A stretch of 64,000 nt of DNA, from assembly GCF_030506305.1 (NCBI RefSeq), contig NZ_CP119421.1:1294354-1358353 (forward strand). Direction: 5' to 3'. Position numbers and translations under genes: made by a program. Under the pieces are notes generated by a model. The model had not been told where the DNA came from. It searched no databases and was given only the letters and a program-made list of their open reading frames with translations. The stretch's first letter is position 1; each line of letters starts with the position of its first letter. This stretch comes from Porifericola rhodea (GTDB lineage: Bacteria; Bacteroidota; Bacteroidia; Cytophagales; Cyclobacteriaceae). This document shows positions 33,007-41,791 of the stretch, piece after piece.

Positions 33007-34566
33007 ATGCAAAGATATAGCATTTTGTGGGCTGATGACGAAATTGACCTGCTTAAACCTCACACACTTTTTTTAGAAAACAAAGGCTATGAACTGGTAA
33101 CTGTAAACAGCGGTGCCGATGCTATAGAGGCTTTTGAAGAAAGACATTTTGATATTGTTTTTCTGGATGAGAATATGCCCGGAATGACGGGGCTTGAGGT
33201 ACTGGACTATATAAAATCCTCTAAGCCAAACATACCGGTAGTCATGATTACCAAAAGCGAAGAGGAGATGATTATGGAGCAGGCCATAGGCGCCAAGATA
33301 AGCGACTACCTGATTAAACCACTCAACCCCAACCAGATACTGCTTTCAGTTAAAAAAATACTGGAAAACAAACGTCTGGTAACAGAGAAAACAAACCTCA
33401 GCTACCAACAGGAGTTTCGTAATATCAGTATGGCTTTTGGCGAGGATATGGATCATGAAGAATGGGTGGAGGTTTACAAAAAGCTGGTGTACTGGGAGCT
33501 TGAGATAGACAATACCGAAGAAAAAAGTATGTCTGAAGTGCTAGACATGCAGAAGGAAGATGCCAACAACAATTTCGCCCGTTTTATCACTGACAATTAT
33601 GAGTCGTGGCTGAACGACCCTGATGCAGATAAGCCCATGCTATCTCACCAGCTAATGAGCAAAAAAGTTTTTCCTCATCTAAGCGAAGGCACGCCCGTAT
33701 TTTTTATTGTAATTGATAACCTACGCTACGATCAGTGGAAAATTATAGAGCCTACTGTACTTTCATACTTTAATGTAGACGAAGAAGATACTTTTTACTC
33801 CATATTGCCTACTACTACGGCTTATTCACGTAACGCCATTTTCTCTGGTATGATGCCCTCCGATATGGAGAAGTACCATAGCGATATCTGGGTAGGAGAT
33901 GATAAAGAAGAGGGAAAAAACAATAATGAATTTGAGTTTTTAAAGCGAAATCTCAAAAAGCAAAGGCTGGATATCAAAAGCAGTTATAACAAAATTACAC
34001 AAACACAGCAGGGCAGGCAGTTGGTAGATACTGTACCCAATTTGCTAAACAATGACCTGAATGTGATTGTGTACAACTTTGTAGATATGCTATCTCATGC
34101 GCGTACCGACCTGGAAATGATACGTGAACTAGCTCCGGACGAGTCTGCATACCGCTCCATAACACGCTCATGGTTTATGCACTCTCCCCTTCTGGACTTG
34201 TTTAAACGTATTGCTCGCGAAAATGCTAAGCTTGTTATTGCCACAGATCATGGTACCATCAGAGTAAAGCATCCGGCAAAAATTATCGGAGACCGAAATA
34301 CCAATACAAACCTCCGCTATAAGCAGGGCAAAAACCTTAATTTTGATAACAACAAAATTTTTGCGGTAAAAAAACCTGAGAGACTATTTTTGCCCCGGCC
34401 TAATGTATCTACTACTTATGCTTTTGCTACACAAGACTATTTCTTTGCCTATCCTAATAATTATAACTATTATGTTAACTATTATCGGGATACCTTTCAG
34501 CATGGAGGGGTATCGTTAGAAGAAATGATTGTACCGGTGATTACGCTTAGCAATAAGAATGGCTGA
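33007..34566 (+). CDS. porX: PorX, response regulator with PglZ alkaline-phosphatase-like domain
   Basis: The 519-residue protein has an N-terminal receiver domain with acidic pair Asp10-Asp11, phospho-acceptor Asp54 (FLDENMPG), Thr/Ser in ITKSEEE and Lys104 (LIKPLNP). A helical linker leads to the PglZ domain with VIDNLRYDQW (Asp237), the presumed nucleophile region LPTTTAYSR (about 268-275), VYNFVDMLSHARTD and IATDHGTIRVKHP. This architecture is PorX, which with the sensor PorY regulates type IX secretion; a phosphodiesterase activity against oligonucleotides has been reported for PorX. No PorY is encoded here. It overlaps tsaE by eight bases and is divergent from the lipid A operon. Confidence 0.95.
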   Translation: MQRYSILWADDEIDLLKPHTLFLENKGYELVTVNSGADAIEAFEERHFDIVFLDENMPGMTGLEVLDYIKSSKPNIPVVMITKSEEEMIMEQAIGAKISDYLIKPLNPNQILLSVKKILENKRLVTEKTNLSYQQEFRNISMAFGEDMDHEEWVEVYKKLVYWELEIDNTEEKSMSEVLDMQKEDANNNFARFITDNYESWLNDPDADKPMLSHQLMSKKVFPHLSEGTPVFFIVIDNLRYDQWKIIEPTVLSYFNVDEEDTFYSILPTTTAYSRNAIFSGMMPSDMEKYHSDIWVGDDKEEGKNNNEFEFLKRNLKKQRLDIKSSYNKITQTQQGRQLVDTVPNLLNNDLNVIVYNFVDMLSHARTDLEMIRELAPDESAYRSITRSWFMHSPLLDLFKRIARENAKLVIATDHGTIRVKHPAKIIGDRNTNTNLRYKQGKNLNFDNNKIFAVKKPERLFLPRPNVSTTYAFATQDYFFAYPNNYNYYVNYYRDTFQHGGVSLEEMIVPVITLSNKNG

Positions 34567-34996
34567 CGTACAGGAAGAAATAGAGTTCCATAAGCTGGAA
34601 GATGCACCTGCGGTGGCCCAAAAAATACGCAACTGGGCTAAAGATACCAAGGTCTGGCTATTTTACGGTGATATGGGAGTTGGCAAAACCACGCTGATAA
34701 AGGCGATTTGCAATACATGGGGAGTAGCCGATACAGTTTCCAGCCCTACGTTTGCCCTGGTTAACGAATATCAGAACGCTGAAGGGCAAACTTTCTATCA
34801 TTTTGACTTTTATAGAATAAATGAAGAGGAGGAAGCCTGGAATATCGGTACAGAAGACTATTTTTACTCAGGAAATTACTGCTTTGTAGAATGGCCAGAA
34901 CGTATAGAGAGCCTGCTTCCTGAAAAATATATACGCCTAGACATAAAACAGGAGGCTGACCAAAGCAGAAGAATCTATCTATCAAGACATGAGTGA
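34559..34996 (+). CDS. tsaE: tRNA threonylcarbamoyladenosine biosynthesis ATPase TsaE
   Basis: The 145-residue ATPase works with TsaB and TsaD in forming t6A37 on ANN-decoding tRNAs. The P-loop LFYGDMGVGKTTLIKAI is at about 34-50, followed by SSPTFALVNEY and the conserved FYHFDFYRI and CFVEWPERIESLLPEKY. It overlaps both porX (eight bases) and ald (eight bases), so the three are tightly coupled. Confidence 0.96.
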   Translation: MADVQEEIEFHKLEDAPAVAQKIRNWAKDTKVWLFYGDMGVGKTTLIKAICNTWGVADTVSSPTFALVNEYQNAEGQTFYHFDFYRINEEEEAWNIGTEDYFYSGNYCFVEWPERIESLLPEKYIRLDIKQEADQSRRIYLSRHE

Positions 34997-36215
34997 TCAA
35001 TATAAATCCGGCTTTAAAGAGCTGGCTAAAGAGCAGGCCTTATACCCTCAGGAGCAGCTACTCAAAGTTAAAGAAGGCAACAAATCTTTGAATATGGGCA
35101 TACCATGCGAGATTTCTATGCAGGAAAACCGCATTATGCTCACTCCGGAGTCTATCGCAGTACTAACTTCCAACGGGCACGAAATTATGGTAGAAGCCGG
35201 TGCCGGTGCTGCCTCCAAGTTTACGGATAATGAGTTTAGCGAAGCTGGGGCCAAAATTGTGTACTCAGCGAGAGAAGCTCTTGAAGCCAACATCATTCTT
35301 AAGGTGGAGCCTCCCACGCTGGATGAAATAGAAAAAATTAAGCCTGGATCTACCCTAATATCTGCTCTGCAAATGGGTAACCAGACTCCCGACTACATTC
35401 ATGCACTTAATAAAAAGAAGATAACCGCTATTGGTTACGAGTTTCTGGAAGACAAAGTAGGAGGCATGCCGGTAGTTAGAGCTATGAGTGAAATTGCCGG
35501 CAATACTGTGATGTCTATCGCTTCTCACTACCTCAGTAGTGTGGCCAATGGTAAAGGGATGATACTGGGAGGTATCACTGGGGTCCCTCCTACCAAGGTA
35601 GTCATATTGGGCGCAGGCACAGTCGGTGAATACGCAGCACGCTCCGCCATAGGCTTGGGTGCTCAGGTACAGGTATTTGACAACCAGCTTTATAAATTAC
35701 GCCGCATCAAACATGCGCTGGGCCAGCAGGTAGCTACTTCTACTATGGATATTTCCACCCTAAGTGAGTCACTAGAAGATGCAGATGTAGTTATTGGGGC
35801 TGTACGATCCGAAAAAGGAACCAATCGTATGATTGTAACCGAAGAAATGGTTGCTAACATGAAAGAGGAGTCCGTAATAATTGACGTGAGCATAGACCAG
35901 GGCGGGTGTATAGAAACTTCTCACCTTACTTCACTCAAGAACCCGGTTTTTCGTAAGTACAATATTATTCATTACTGTGTACCCAACATTGCTTCGCGGG
36001 TAGCCCGTACCGCTACCAATGCTTTTAGCAATATTTTTACCCCTATACTTTTACAAACAGCAGACCTGGGAGGTATAGAGGAAATGATCTTTCATCATCG
36101 CTGGTTTATGCACGGCGTTTACACCTACCACGGCAGCCTTACCAATGCCGCTATTGGCAAAAAGTTTGGTCTTAAGTTCCGCGACCTGAACCTATTGATG
36201 GCCGCACGTTTCTAA
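34989..36215 (+). CDS. ald: alanine dehydrogenase
   Basis: The enzyme oxidatively deaminates L-alanine to pyruvate with NAD. The 408-residue protein has the substrate motif IPCEISMQENRIMLTPESI, the nucleotide-binding VVILGAGTVGEYAARSAIGLGAQVQVFDN at about 205-233, and VIIDVSIDQGGCIETSH. About 35 extra residues precede the normal start of the family domain (MGIPCEIS), and the reading frame overlap with tsaE supports this longer start. It is co-transcribed with porX and tsaE, an association without obvious metabolic logic. Confidence 0.93.
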   Translation: MSDQYKSGFKELAKEQALYPQEQLLKVKEGNKSLNMGIPCEISMQENRIMLTPESIAVLTSNGHEIMVEAGAGAASKFTDNEFSEAGAKIVYSAREALEANIILKVEPPTLDEIEKIKPGSTLISALQMGNQTPDYIHALNKKKITAIGYEFLEDKVGGMPVVRAMSEIAGNTVMSIASHYLSSVANGKGMILGGITGVPPTKVVILGAGTVGEYAARSAIGLGAQVQVFDNQLYKLRRIKHALGQQVATSTMDISTLSESLEDADVVIGAVRSEKGTNRMIVTEEMVANMKEESVIIDVSIDQGGCIETSHLTSLKNPVFRKYNIIHYCVPNIASRVARTATNAFSNIFTPILLQTADLGGIEEMIFHHRWFMHGVYTYHGSLTNAAIGKKFGLKFRDLNLLMAARF

Positions 36216-36225
36216 ACCTAATTCT

Positions 36226-37386
36226 ATGATAAAGTTTTTACATCAATGGGTAGTATTCAGCATACTACCTTTCTTTTTTTTATACAATACCGCAACAGCA
36301 CAACAGGCATATTTCCCTGAAAAGCATCAGTGGCAGCAAAAATCAGCCGACGACTTAGGAATGGATAATACCAAGCTGGAAGAAGCCGTTAAGTTCGCGA
36401 TTGAGCACGAATACGAAGGCGCTCGTGATCTTAGACTAGCTATTCTGAAAGGTTTTGAGCGAGAGCCCTACCACCAGCTTGCCGGCCCGGTAAAAGAAAG
36501 AGGAGGCCCTGCAGGCGTAATTATAAAAGATGGGTATATAGTAGCTAGCTGGGGAGATGTAGAAAGAGTAGATATGACATTTAGTGTTACCAAAAGCTAC
36601 CTGTCTACAATAGCTGGCTTAGCCCTGGACGATAACCTTATTAGGGATATAAAAGATACCGTAAAGGCATATGTTTGGGATGGTACCTTTGAAGGTGAAC
36701 ATAATAGTAAAATTAGCTGGCACCACTTACTAAATCAGTCATCGGACTGGTCGGGTAGCCTTTTTGGTATGCACGACTGGGCAGACAGACCTCCGGCGGA
36801 TGGAGGTATAGATGAATGGAAAAATCGCTCGTTTAGAGAACCGGGGACACACTTTGAGTACAATGACGTGCGGGTAAATGTACTCTCTTATAGCCTGCTA
36901 CATGTGTGGCGACAACCTCTACCTATGGTACTTAAAACCAAAATTATGGACCCGATAGGTGCTTCCAGTACCTGGCGCTGGTATGGCTACGACAACTCTT
37001 TCGTTAATGTAGATGGCAGTATGATGCAATCTGTAAGCGGCGGTGGACACTCTGGTGGAGGGCTATTCATCAATACCCTTGACCATGCACGCTTTGGTCT
37101 ACTTTTTCTTAGAAATGGACAATGGAAGGGCAAGCAGCTTATCTCTGAAGTGTGGGTTAATGCCGTGCAACAACCTTCAGAGGCTAACAAAAGCTATGGA
37201 TATATGTGGTGGCTCAACCAGGGTGAACGCAAGTGGGATGGCGTAGATACACCACTTTACTATGCAGCTGGTTTTGGAGGCAACTTTATTGTTATTGACA
37301 AAGCTAATGATCTATTAATCGTCACTCGCTGGCTCAACCCTCCACAGATTGGTGAGATGGTACAAAAAGTGATGGCGGCACTCTAA
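36226..37386 (+). CDS. exported serine hydrolase, class C beta-lactamase family
   Basis: A 386-residue protein with signal peptide (FFFLYNTATAQQ). The catalytic serine lies in SVTKS at about residue 119 (SxxK motif), the Tyr-Asn region reads FEYNDVRVN, and the third motif is GGHSGGGLFI. The family includes esterases, D-amino peptidases and beta-lactamases; the substrate here is not predictable. The gene begins 10 bases after ald and is the last of the porX run, ending in a shared terminator region. Confidence 0.88.
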   Translation: MIKFLHQWVVFSILPFFFLYNTATAQQAYFPEKHQWQQKSADDLGMDNTKLEEAVKFAIEHEYEGARDLRLAILKGFEREPYHQLAGPVKERGGPAGVIIKDGYIVASWGDVERVDMTFSVTKSYLSTIAGLALDDNLIRDIKDTVKAYVWDGTFEGEHNSKISWHHLLNQSSDWSGSLFGMHDWADRPPADGGIDEWKNRSFREPGTHFEYNDVRVNVLSYSLLHVWRQPLPMVLKTKIMDPIGASSTWRWYGYDNSFVNVDGSMMQSVSGGGHSGGGLFINTLDHARFGLLFLRNGQWKGKQLISEVWVNAVQQPSEANKSYGYMWWLNQGERKWDGVDTPLYYAAGFGGNFIVIDKANDLLIVTRWLNPPQIGEMVQKVMAAL

Positions 37387-37392
37387 AATAAA

Positions 37393-37416
37393 AAAGTGGA
37401 GCTTTTACTCCACTTT
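37393..37416. terminator. terminator hairpin between serine hydrolase and psd
   Basis: AAAGTGGAG (37393-37401) pairs with CTCCACTTT (37408-37416) around six bases. The minus strand continues with a T run (CTTTTTTATTTT), so it mainly serves psd; the plus-strand T run is short. Confidence 0.6.
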
Positions 37417-37450
37417 ATAGTATTTTCCTTTTGGGATATTCTGTTGGTCA

Positions 37451-38116
37451 TTAAGAGGGCAACTCAGCAATTACTGTACGTCCCGCTTTGGTTTTATCTC
37501 CAATGTTTACTTTTACCGATGAACCTACCGGCAAAAATAAATCTACTCGCGAGCCAAATTTGATAAAACCAAACTCTTCGCCCTGCTGTATTGTATCTCC
37601 TTCGTCTATATACCATTTAATTCGGCGAGCCATAGCACCAGCTATCTGCCTTACCATTACTTCCAGCCCGTTGGCCAATTCAACCACAAGTGTAGTTCGC
37701 TCATTATCGGTGCTGGACTTAGGATGCCAGGCTACCAGATACTGGCCAGCATGGTATTTAAAATACTTAATGACACCAGAAACAGGATTTCTATTGATAT
37801 GCACATTGATAGGTGACATAAAAATTGAAACCTGTAGGCGCTTTTGGCCCTGAAAATACTCATGCTCTTCTACCTCTTCTATTACCACCACTTTGCCATC
37901 TGCAGGTGCCAGCACTTTGTCTTCGCTACCCTGGACCACAATACGTGGACTGCGGAAAAATTGTAGTATTAGCAGGTAAAAGATCGCACTGGCAATCATA
38001 ATAGCGCGTTGTAGCTCCAACCTGCCCGGAAGTAAATTAATCGCGAGGAGATTAGCCGCTACCAGCACAACAAGTAGTACTAAAAGTAATGTACGACCTT
38101 CTTTATGAATTTTCAT
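37451..38116 (-). CDS. psd: phosphatidylserine decarboxylase (short, archaeal-type family)
   Basis: The 221-residue precursor converts phosphatidylserine to phosphatidylethanolamine. After N-terminal membrane segments (TLLLVLLVVLVAANLLAIN) it has VLAPADGKVVVIEEVEEHEY, ISIFMSPINVHINRNPVSG-like His motifs, and the self-cleavage site in DLFLPVGSSVKVNIG, where the Ser becomes the pyruvoyl group. Length and motifs match the single-chain precursor class common in Bacteroidota. Confidence 0.94.
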   Translation of the reverse strand: MKIHKEGRTLLLVLLVVLVAANLLAINLLPGRLELQRAIMIASAIFYLLILQFFRSPRIVVQGSEDKVLAPADGKVVVIEEVEEHEYFQGQKRLQVSIFMSPINVHINRNPVSGVIKYFKYHAGQYLVAWHPKSSTDNERTTLVVELANGLEVMVRQIAGAMARRIKWYIDEGDTIQQGEEFGFIKFGSRVDLFLPVGSSVKVNIGDKTKAGRTVIAELPS

Positions 38117-38210
38117 GTAAATGAGTTACAGTATCTTAAGTAGTTGACACAATTGATACTGCTAAATAAGAGGTTTTGTTTATCAAATCAACGCCTAAAA
38201 TGATAATTTA

Positions 38211-39485
38211 CTAGAAGCCACCACGATATTTGTAGGTATTGGCTACTTTGTCAATCGCTACAATATAGGCGGCAATTCTCATAGACACTCCGTACTTGAT
38301 AGCTGTTTGGTATACTTTTTCAAATGCATCTTTCATAATTCTATCCGAACGACGGTTTACCCTATCGTGCGTCCACTTGTAGCCCAAACGGTTTTGTACC
38401 CACTCAAAGTAAGATACCGTTACTCCGCCAGCATTAGCCATAATATCAGGCACTACTAATATTCCTTTACTGTTAATAATATCATCAGCTTTGGCAGATG
38501 TAGGTCCATTTGCCCCTTCTACTATCAGCTTTGCTTTTATATTTTCTGCATTACGTACGGTAATTACGTCTTCCATAGCGGCAGGTACCAGTATATCCAC
38601 ATCTAGAGTCAGCAGTTCGCCCCCATCTATTAATTCTCCGCCTACAAACCCCTCCAGACTGCCATTGTTTGCTGTACGATACTTTACTGCCTCTTTAATA
38701 TTAATACCATCAGGATTATAGTAAGCACCTGATACATCGCTAATTGCTACCACCTTACACCCTCTCTCTTCCATAAGCATAGCAGCCCATGAGCCTACAT
38801 TGCCAAAACCCTGCACCGCAACTGATGCTTTGTAAGGGTTTATTTTCAGTCTTTCCATAGCCGCAAAAGCAGAAACCATTACCCCACGGCCAGTTGCTTC
38901 AGTACGGCCCAGAGAGCCACCTAATACCAGAGGCTTACCAGTTACTACCGCATTTACCGTCATACCATGGGCACGAGAGAATTCGTCCATCAGCCAGGCC
39001 ATTTCATTGGGGCCAGTACCCATATCCGGAGCGGGAATATCTCTATCCGGACCAAAAATATTGATCATTTCCTGAGTATATGCTCGGGTAAGACGCTCAA
39101 CTTCGCCCGATGACATTTGGCGTGGATTACAACGGATTCCCCCTTTAGCACCACCATAAGGTATATCTACTACTGCACATTTCCAGGTCATCCATGCCGC
39201 CAGGGCTTTTACCTCATCCAGGTTTACACCCATATCATAGCGGATTCCTCCTTTAGAAGGGCCAAGAATATTAGAGTGGACTACCCTGTAACCTTCAAAC
39301 ACCCTGATAGAACCATCGTCCATTGTGATTGGCAAAGAAACGATTACCTGCTTTACCGGAGTTTTTAATACATTATACACTTCATCATTCAGTCCTAAAG
39401 CTTGTGAGGCTATATGGAATCTCGACATCATAGACTCAAAAGGATTTTCTTTATCCTTTATGGGAGCCGGTTCTACATAATTCAT
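38211..39485 (-). CDS. Glu/Leu/Phe/Val dehydrogenase, probable glutamate dehydrogenase
   Basis: A 424-residue enzyme of the Glu/Leu/Phe/Val dehydrogenase family. It has GPSKGGIRYDMGVNLDEV, the catalytic-Lys region WKCAVVDIPYGGAKGGI, IPAPDMGTGPNEMAWLMDEF and the NAD(P) fold motif VQGFGNVGSWAAMLMEERG. The size and the first motif favour glutamate dehydrogenase (2-oxoglutarate/glutamate), but a branched-chain substrate is not excluded. It is monocistronic between psd and cdsA. Confidence 0.93.
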   Translation of the reverse strand: MNYVEPAPIKDKENPFESMMSRFHIASQALGLNDEVYNVLKTPVKQVIVSLPITMDDGSIRVFEGYRVVHSNILGPSKGGIRYDMGVNLDEVKALAAWMTWKCAVVDIPYGGAKGGIRCNPRQMSSGEVERLTRAYTQEMINIFGPDRDIPAPDMGTGPNEMAWLMDEFSRAHGMTVNAVVTGKPLVLGGSLGRTEATGRGVMVSAFAAMERLKINPYKASVAVQGFGNVGSWAAMLMEERGCKVVAISDVSGAYYNPDGINIKEAVKYRTANNGSLEGFVGGELIDGGELLTLDVDILVPAAMEDVITVRNAENIKAKLIVEGANGPTSAKADDIINSKGILVVPDIMANAGGVTVSYFEWVQNRLGYKWTHDRVNRRSDRIMKDAFEKVYQTAIKYGVSMRIAAYIVAIDKVANTYKYRGGF

Positions 39486-39572
39486 ACTAAAAACGTGTGA
39501 TTAAATATTTTGTAAAATAAACGATTCTTTATTCAATAATAGTTTTTACAAGCTGCAAAAAACATACTAATA

Positions 39573-40403
39573 TTAAAAAATTTTCAAAAAAAGCATTATG
39601 AAGTGTGATGAGATTAGCAGGCCATCAAAACGGTCCAGAAAACCTCCATGTCCTGGTAATTTACTACCCGAATCTTTGATTGCGATACTCCTTTTAAACA
39701 AGGATTCTACCAGGTCTCCATAGGTTCCAGCCACAACAATAATAGCGCCAACGATAAGCCATTGCCACGCTCCAAGATCCTGATAGAAAAAAGAAAGTAA
39801 AGTAGCTGTAAGTAAGGCAGTAATGGCGCCTCCTATGCTCCCCTCCCAAGATTTTTTGGGAGATACACGAGCAAAGAGCTGCGTGCGGCCGTACTTAACT
39901 CCGGCAAAATAAGCCCCAGAATCGCTGGCCCAGAATAGAGAAAGTATGCCTAACACAATCTGAAAGCTGTATACCCCCCTGGAAAAGGCAATGACGTTTA
40001 GGAGGGCAAAAGGTACAGCCACATAGAAAATACCACAAAGGGTGTAAGCTATATTAGTAAACGGCTTTTTATCAGCTTTTTTGTAAAGTTTGATAAAAAA
40101 AATACTTGCTGTCAGCGGAAAAATGACCAGGTAGTATTTGGGCTCCAGCATACCGCTCTCTATAAAAAAGCTCAGGCAGTATATTACAGCTCCGGCAAAA
40201 GTACCAGTTGACTTGAGCGGAAGCATACCATCTAATCCTGTAAGCTTGTAAAACTCTAGCTGAGAGAGCACACAAATAGAAAAAAATAGTGCGAAATACG
40301 TCCACATACTGAAGTACACTGAAAAAATAATTAAAAGTATACCAACTACAGCTGTGATTATCCTTTGGGTAATGTTGTTGTATTTATTTAAAACTGATAT
40401 CAT
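39573..40403 (-). CDS. cdsA: phosphatidate cytidylyltransferase
   Basis: The membrane enzyme makes CDP-diacylglycerol from phosphatidate and CTP. It has 276 residues from the ATG at 40403 (MISVLNKYNN); a TTG two codons upstream was not used. About eight membrane segments are seen. The full family signature near the C-terminus reads SLFKRSIAIKDSGSKLPGHG followed by GFLDRFD. It overlaps the DUF2007 gene upstream by 20 bases. Confidence 0.95.
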   Translation of the reverse strand: MISVLNKYNNITQRIITAVVGILLIIFSVYFSMWTYFALFFSICVLSQLEFYKLTGLDGMLPLKSTGTFAGAVIYCLSFFIESGMLEPKYYLVIFPLTASIFFIKLYKKADKKPFTNIAYTLCGIFYVAVPFALLNVIAFSRGVYSFQIVLGILSLFWASDSGAYFAGVKYGRTQLFARVSPKKSWEGSIGGAITALLTATLLSFFYQDLGAWQWLIVGAIIVVAGTYGDLVESLFKRSIAIKDSGSKLPGHGGFLDRFDGLLISSHFIMLFLKIF

Positions 40404-40596
40404 CTTCAATGATTTTCATAGCATTCATTACTTCATCCGGCGACACATATACTTCTATATTTCCAAAATGATAAGAAGTATCCTGTTTATCTACCAACAC
40501 GGGGTTTAAATTATGGTCTTCTAACACTGCCTTTACAATTTCTGCCCGGTACATCATTTGGGTAGTGTATACTTTTTGCCACTTGCTATCCATCAT
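40384..40596 (-). CDS. DUF2007 small protein (putative signal-transducing)
   Basis: A 70-residue cytosolic protein with the DUF2007 pattern: WQKVYTTQMMYRAEIVKAVLEDHNLNPVLVDKQD, then GNIEVYVSPDEVMNAMKIIE. The family has a PII-like small ferredoxin fold and no established biochemical role. It lies between and overlaps both the CPBP protease gene and cdsA, so the three form one operon. Confidence 0.88.
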   Translation of the reverse strand: MMDSKWQKVYTTQMMYRAEIVKAVLEDHNLNPVLVDKQDTSYHFGNIEVYVSPDEVMNAMKIIEDDISFK

Positions 40597-41533
40597 GCCC
40601 TCCTCTCAACATTGTTACTCTGTTTCTAAAATAATAGAGCAAACCTATTGTAAGTAGCAGTGCAAAGAGAGCTGTGGCAATAGGTACAGCTTCAGTATCT
40701 TCAACGTTGAGCTCGGTAGCATCCTGCTGATAGAGGTAAAGCATCACCAGTGTAAAGCCATTGTTTACAAAGTGAGCAAATATAGGGTACCACAGATTAC
40801 CCGACCAGTAGTAAATATAGCCAAACAACGCCCCCAGTAAGAAGCGAGGGAAAAAGCCATAAAATTGCAGGTGTATAAAGCTAAACAGAAAAGCCGCGAT
40901 CCAGATGCCTGCATGGTGGTTTTTGGTAAGAGAGTGAAGCATCCGCTGTCCAAGCCCTCTAAATACCAATTCTTCACCTATTGCCGGAAAAACAGCAATT
41001 ACTACAATACCTACAATTAGCCCTCCTACCGACTCAAACCTAGTTAAGTATTCGGTCAACTCTTTTAGTTGCTCTTCTTTGGTGCTTGCCCACTCTTCAA
41101 AAGACGAAGAAAACTGACTGAAGTCTATGCTCATATTCCACTCTATAACGAGGGAGTTGGCAGCCATAAAACTCAGGACAATAACACCTACCATTAATAC
41201 AAGTACCGCCTCTAAATGTTTTTCGTGAAAGAGGCTACTAAGCGACCTCTTTTCTACCAAGGCCCAGAAAAGCAGGGGAGAAAGAATAAAACCAAAGAGA
41301 GAACTGGTAGCTTGTACTATGAGTAAGGCCCGACGTGCATCTGGCGATGAAGTAGGATTCACAAAGGCGTCCATCATGCTCTGGTAATCCGAACCAAAAA
41401 AAGGTAAAGAAATGAGCATACCCAAAAGGTTACCTATAATCAGGCCCAACATTACAAAGCCAATCAGTAGTAAAAGGGAGGCTATAATACTTCTATTGGG
41501 CTCAGTGCTATATTCTTCGTGTTCTTCTATCAT
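40586..41533 (-). CDS. CPBP family intramembrane glutamic endopeptidase
   Basis: The 315-residue integral membrane protein shows the CPBP/Abi motifs: GEELVFRGLGQR (EExxxR, about 186-195), FLFSFIHLQFYG (FxxxH) and FAHFVNNGF (HxxxN). These form the active site of Rce1-like glutamic proteases. About eight membrane segments are present. The substrate is unknown; the family includes prenyl-protein proteases and bacteriocin-immunity proteins. It is the first gene of an operon with DUF2007 and cdsA. Confidence 0.9.
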   Translation of the reverse strand: MIEEHEEYSTEPNRSIIASLLLLIGFVMLGLIIGNLLGMLISLPFFGSDYQSMMDAFVNPTSSPDARRALLIVQATSSLFGFILSPLLFWALVEKRSLSSLFHEKHLEAVLVLMVGVIVLSFMAANSLVIEWNMSIDFSQFSSSFEEWASTKEEQLKELTEYLTRFESVGGLIVGIVVIAVFPAIGEELVFRGLGQRMLHSLTKNHHAGIWIAAFLFSFIHLQFYGFFPRFLLGALFGYIYYWSGNLWYPIFAHFVNNGFTLVMLYLYQQDATELNVEDTEAVPIATALFALLLTIGLLYYFRNRVTMLRGGHDG

Positions 41534-41750
41534 TCCATCGGTTAATTCATAACTGGTACTGACTCCAGAAGCGGCTAGCCAGCGCCATGCTTATGCATAA
41601 ATAAATACTTGTGGCTTCTTTTGCCCTAAAATTACGTTTTTTCTTTTTAGGGGTTCTTATTTATGCATTTAATAGCATAAAGAAACATTAAGTCATAAAA
41701 TTTTGTACTTACTAAGATAATTTTGAAAAAATATAGCCATTACTTCTTAT

Positions 41751-41758
41751 TATCTTTG
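41751..41758 (+). promoter_or_regulatory. candidate -7 box for dusB
   Basis: TATCTTTG is an exact TAnnTTTG match 33 bases before the dusB start. A TTTTG at 41721-41725 is upstream with a spacing of about 25 bases, slightly long for the Bacteroidota -33 box. Confidence 0.5.
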
Positions 41759-41791
41759 CCAGCGATTTAATCAACCCAAAATACAAAACCT

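Noticed and set aside
33007-34566. PglZ domain as evidence of a BREX or related defence island
   Set aside because: The PglZ domain is fused to a receiver domain and followed by tsaE and ald, the PorX arrangement; no BREX partner genes (brxC, pglX, brxL) are present.
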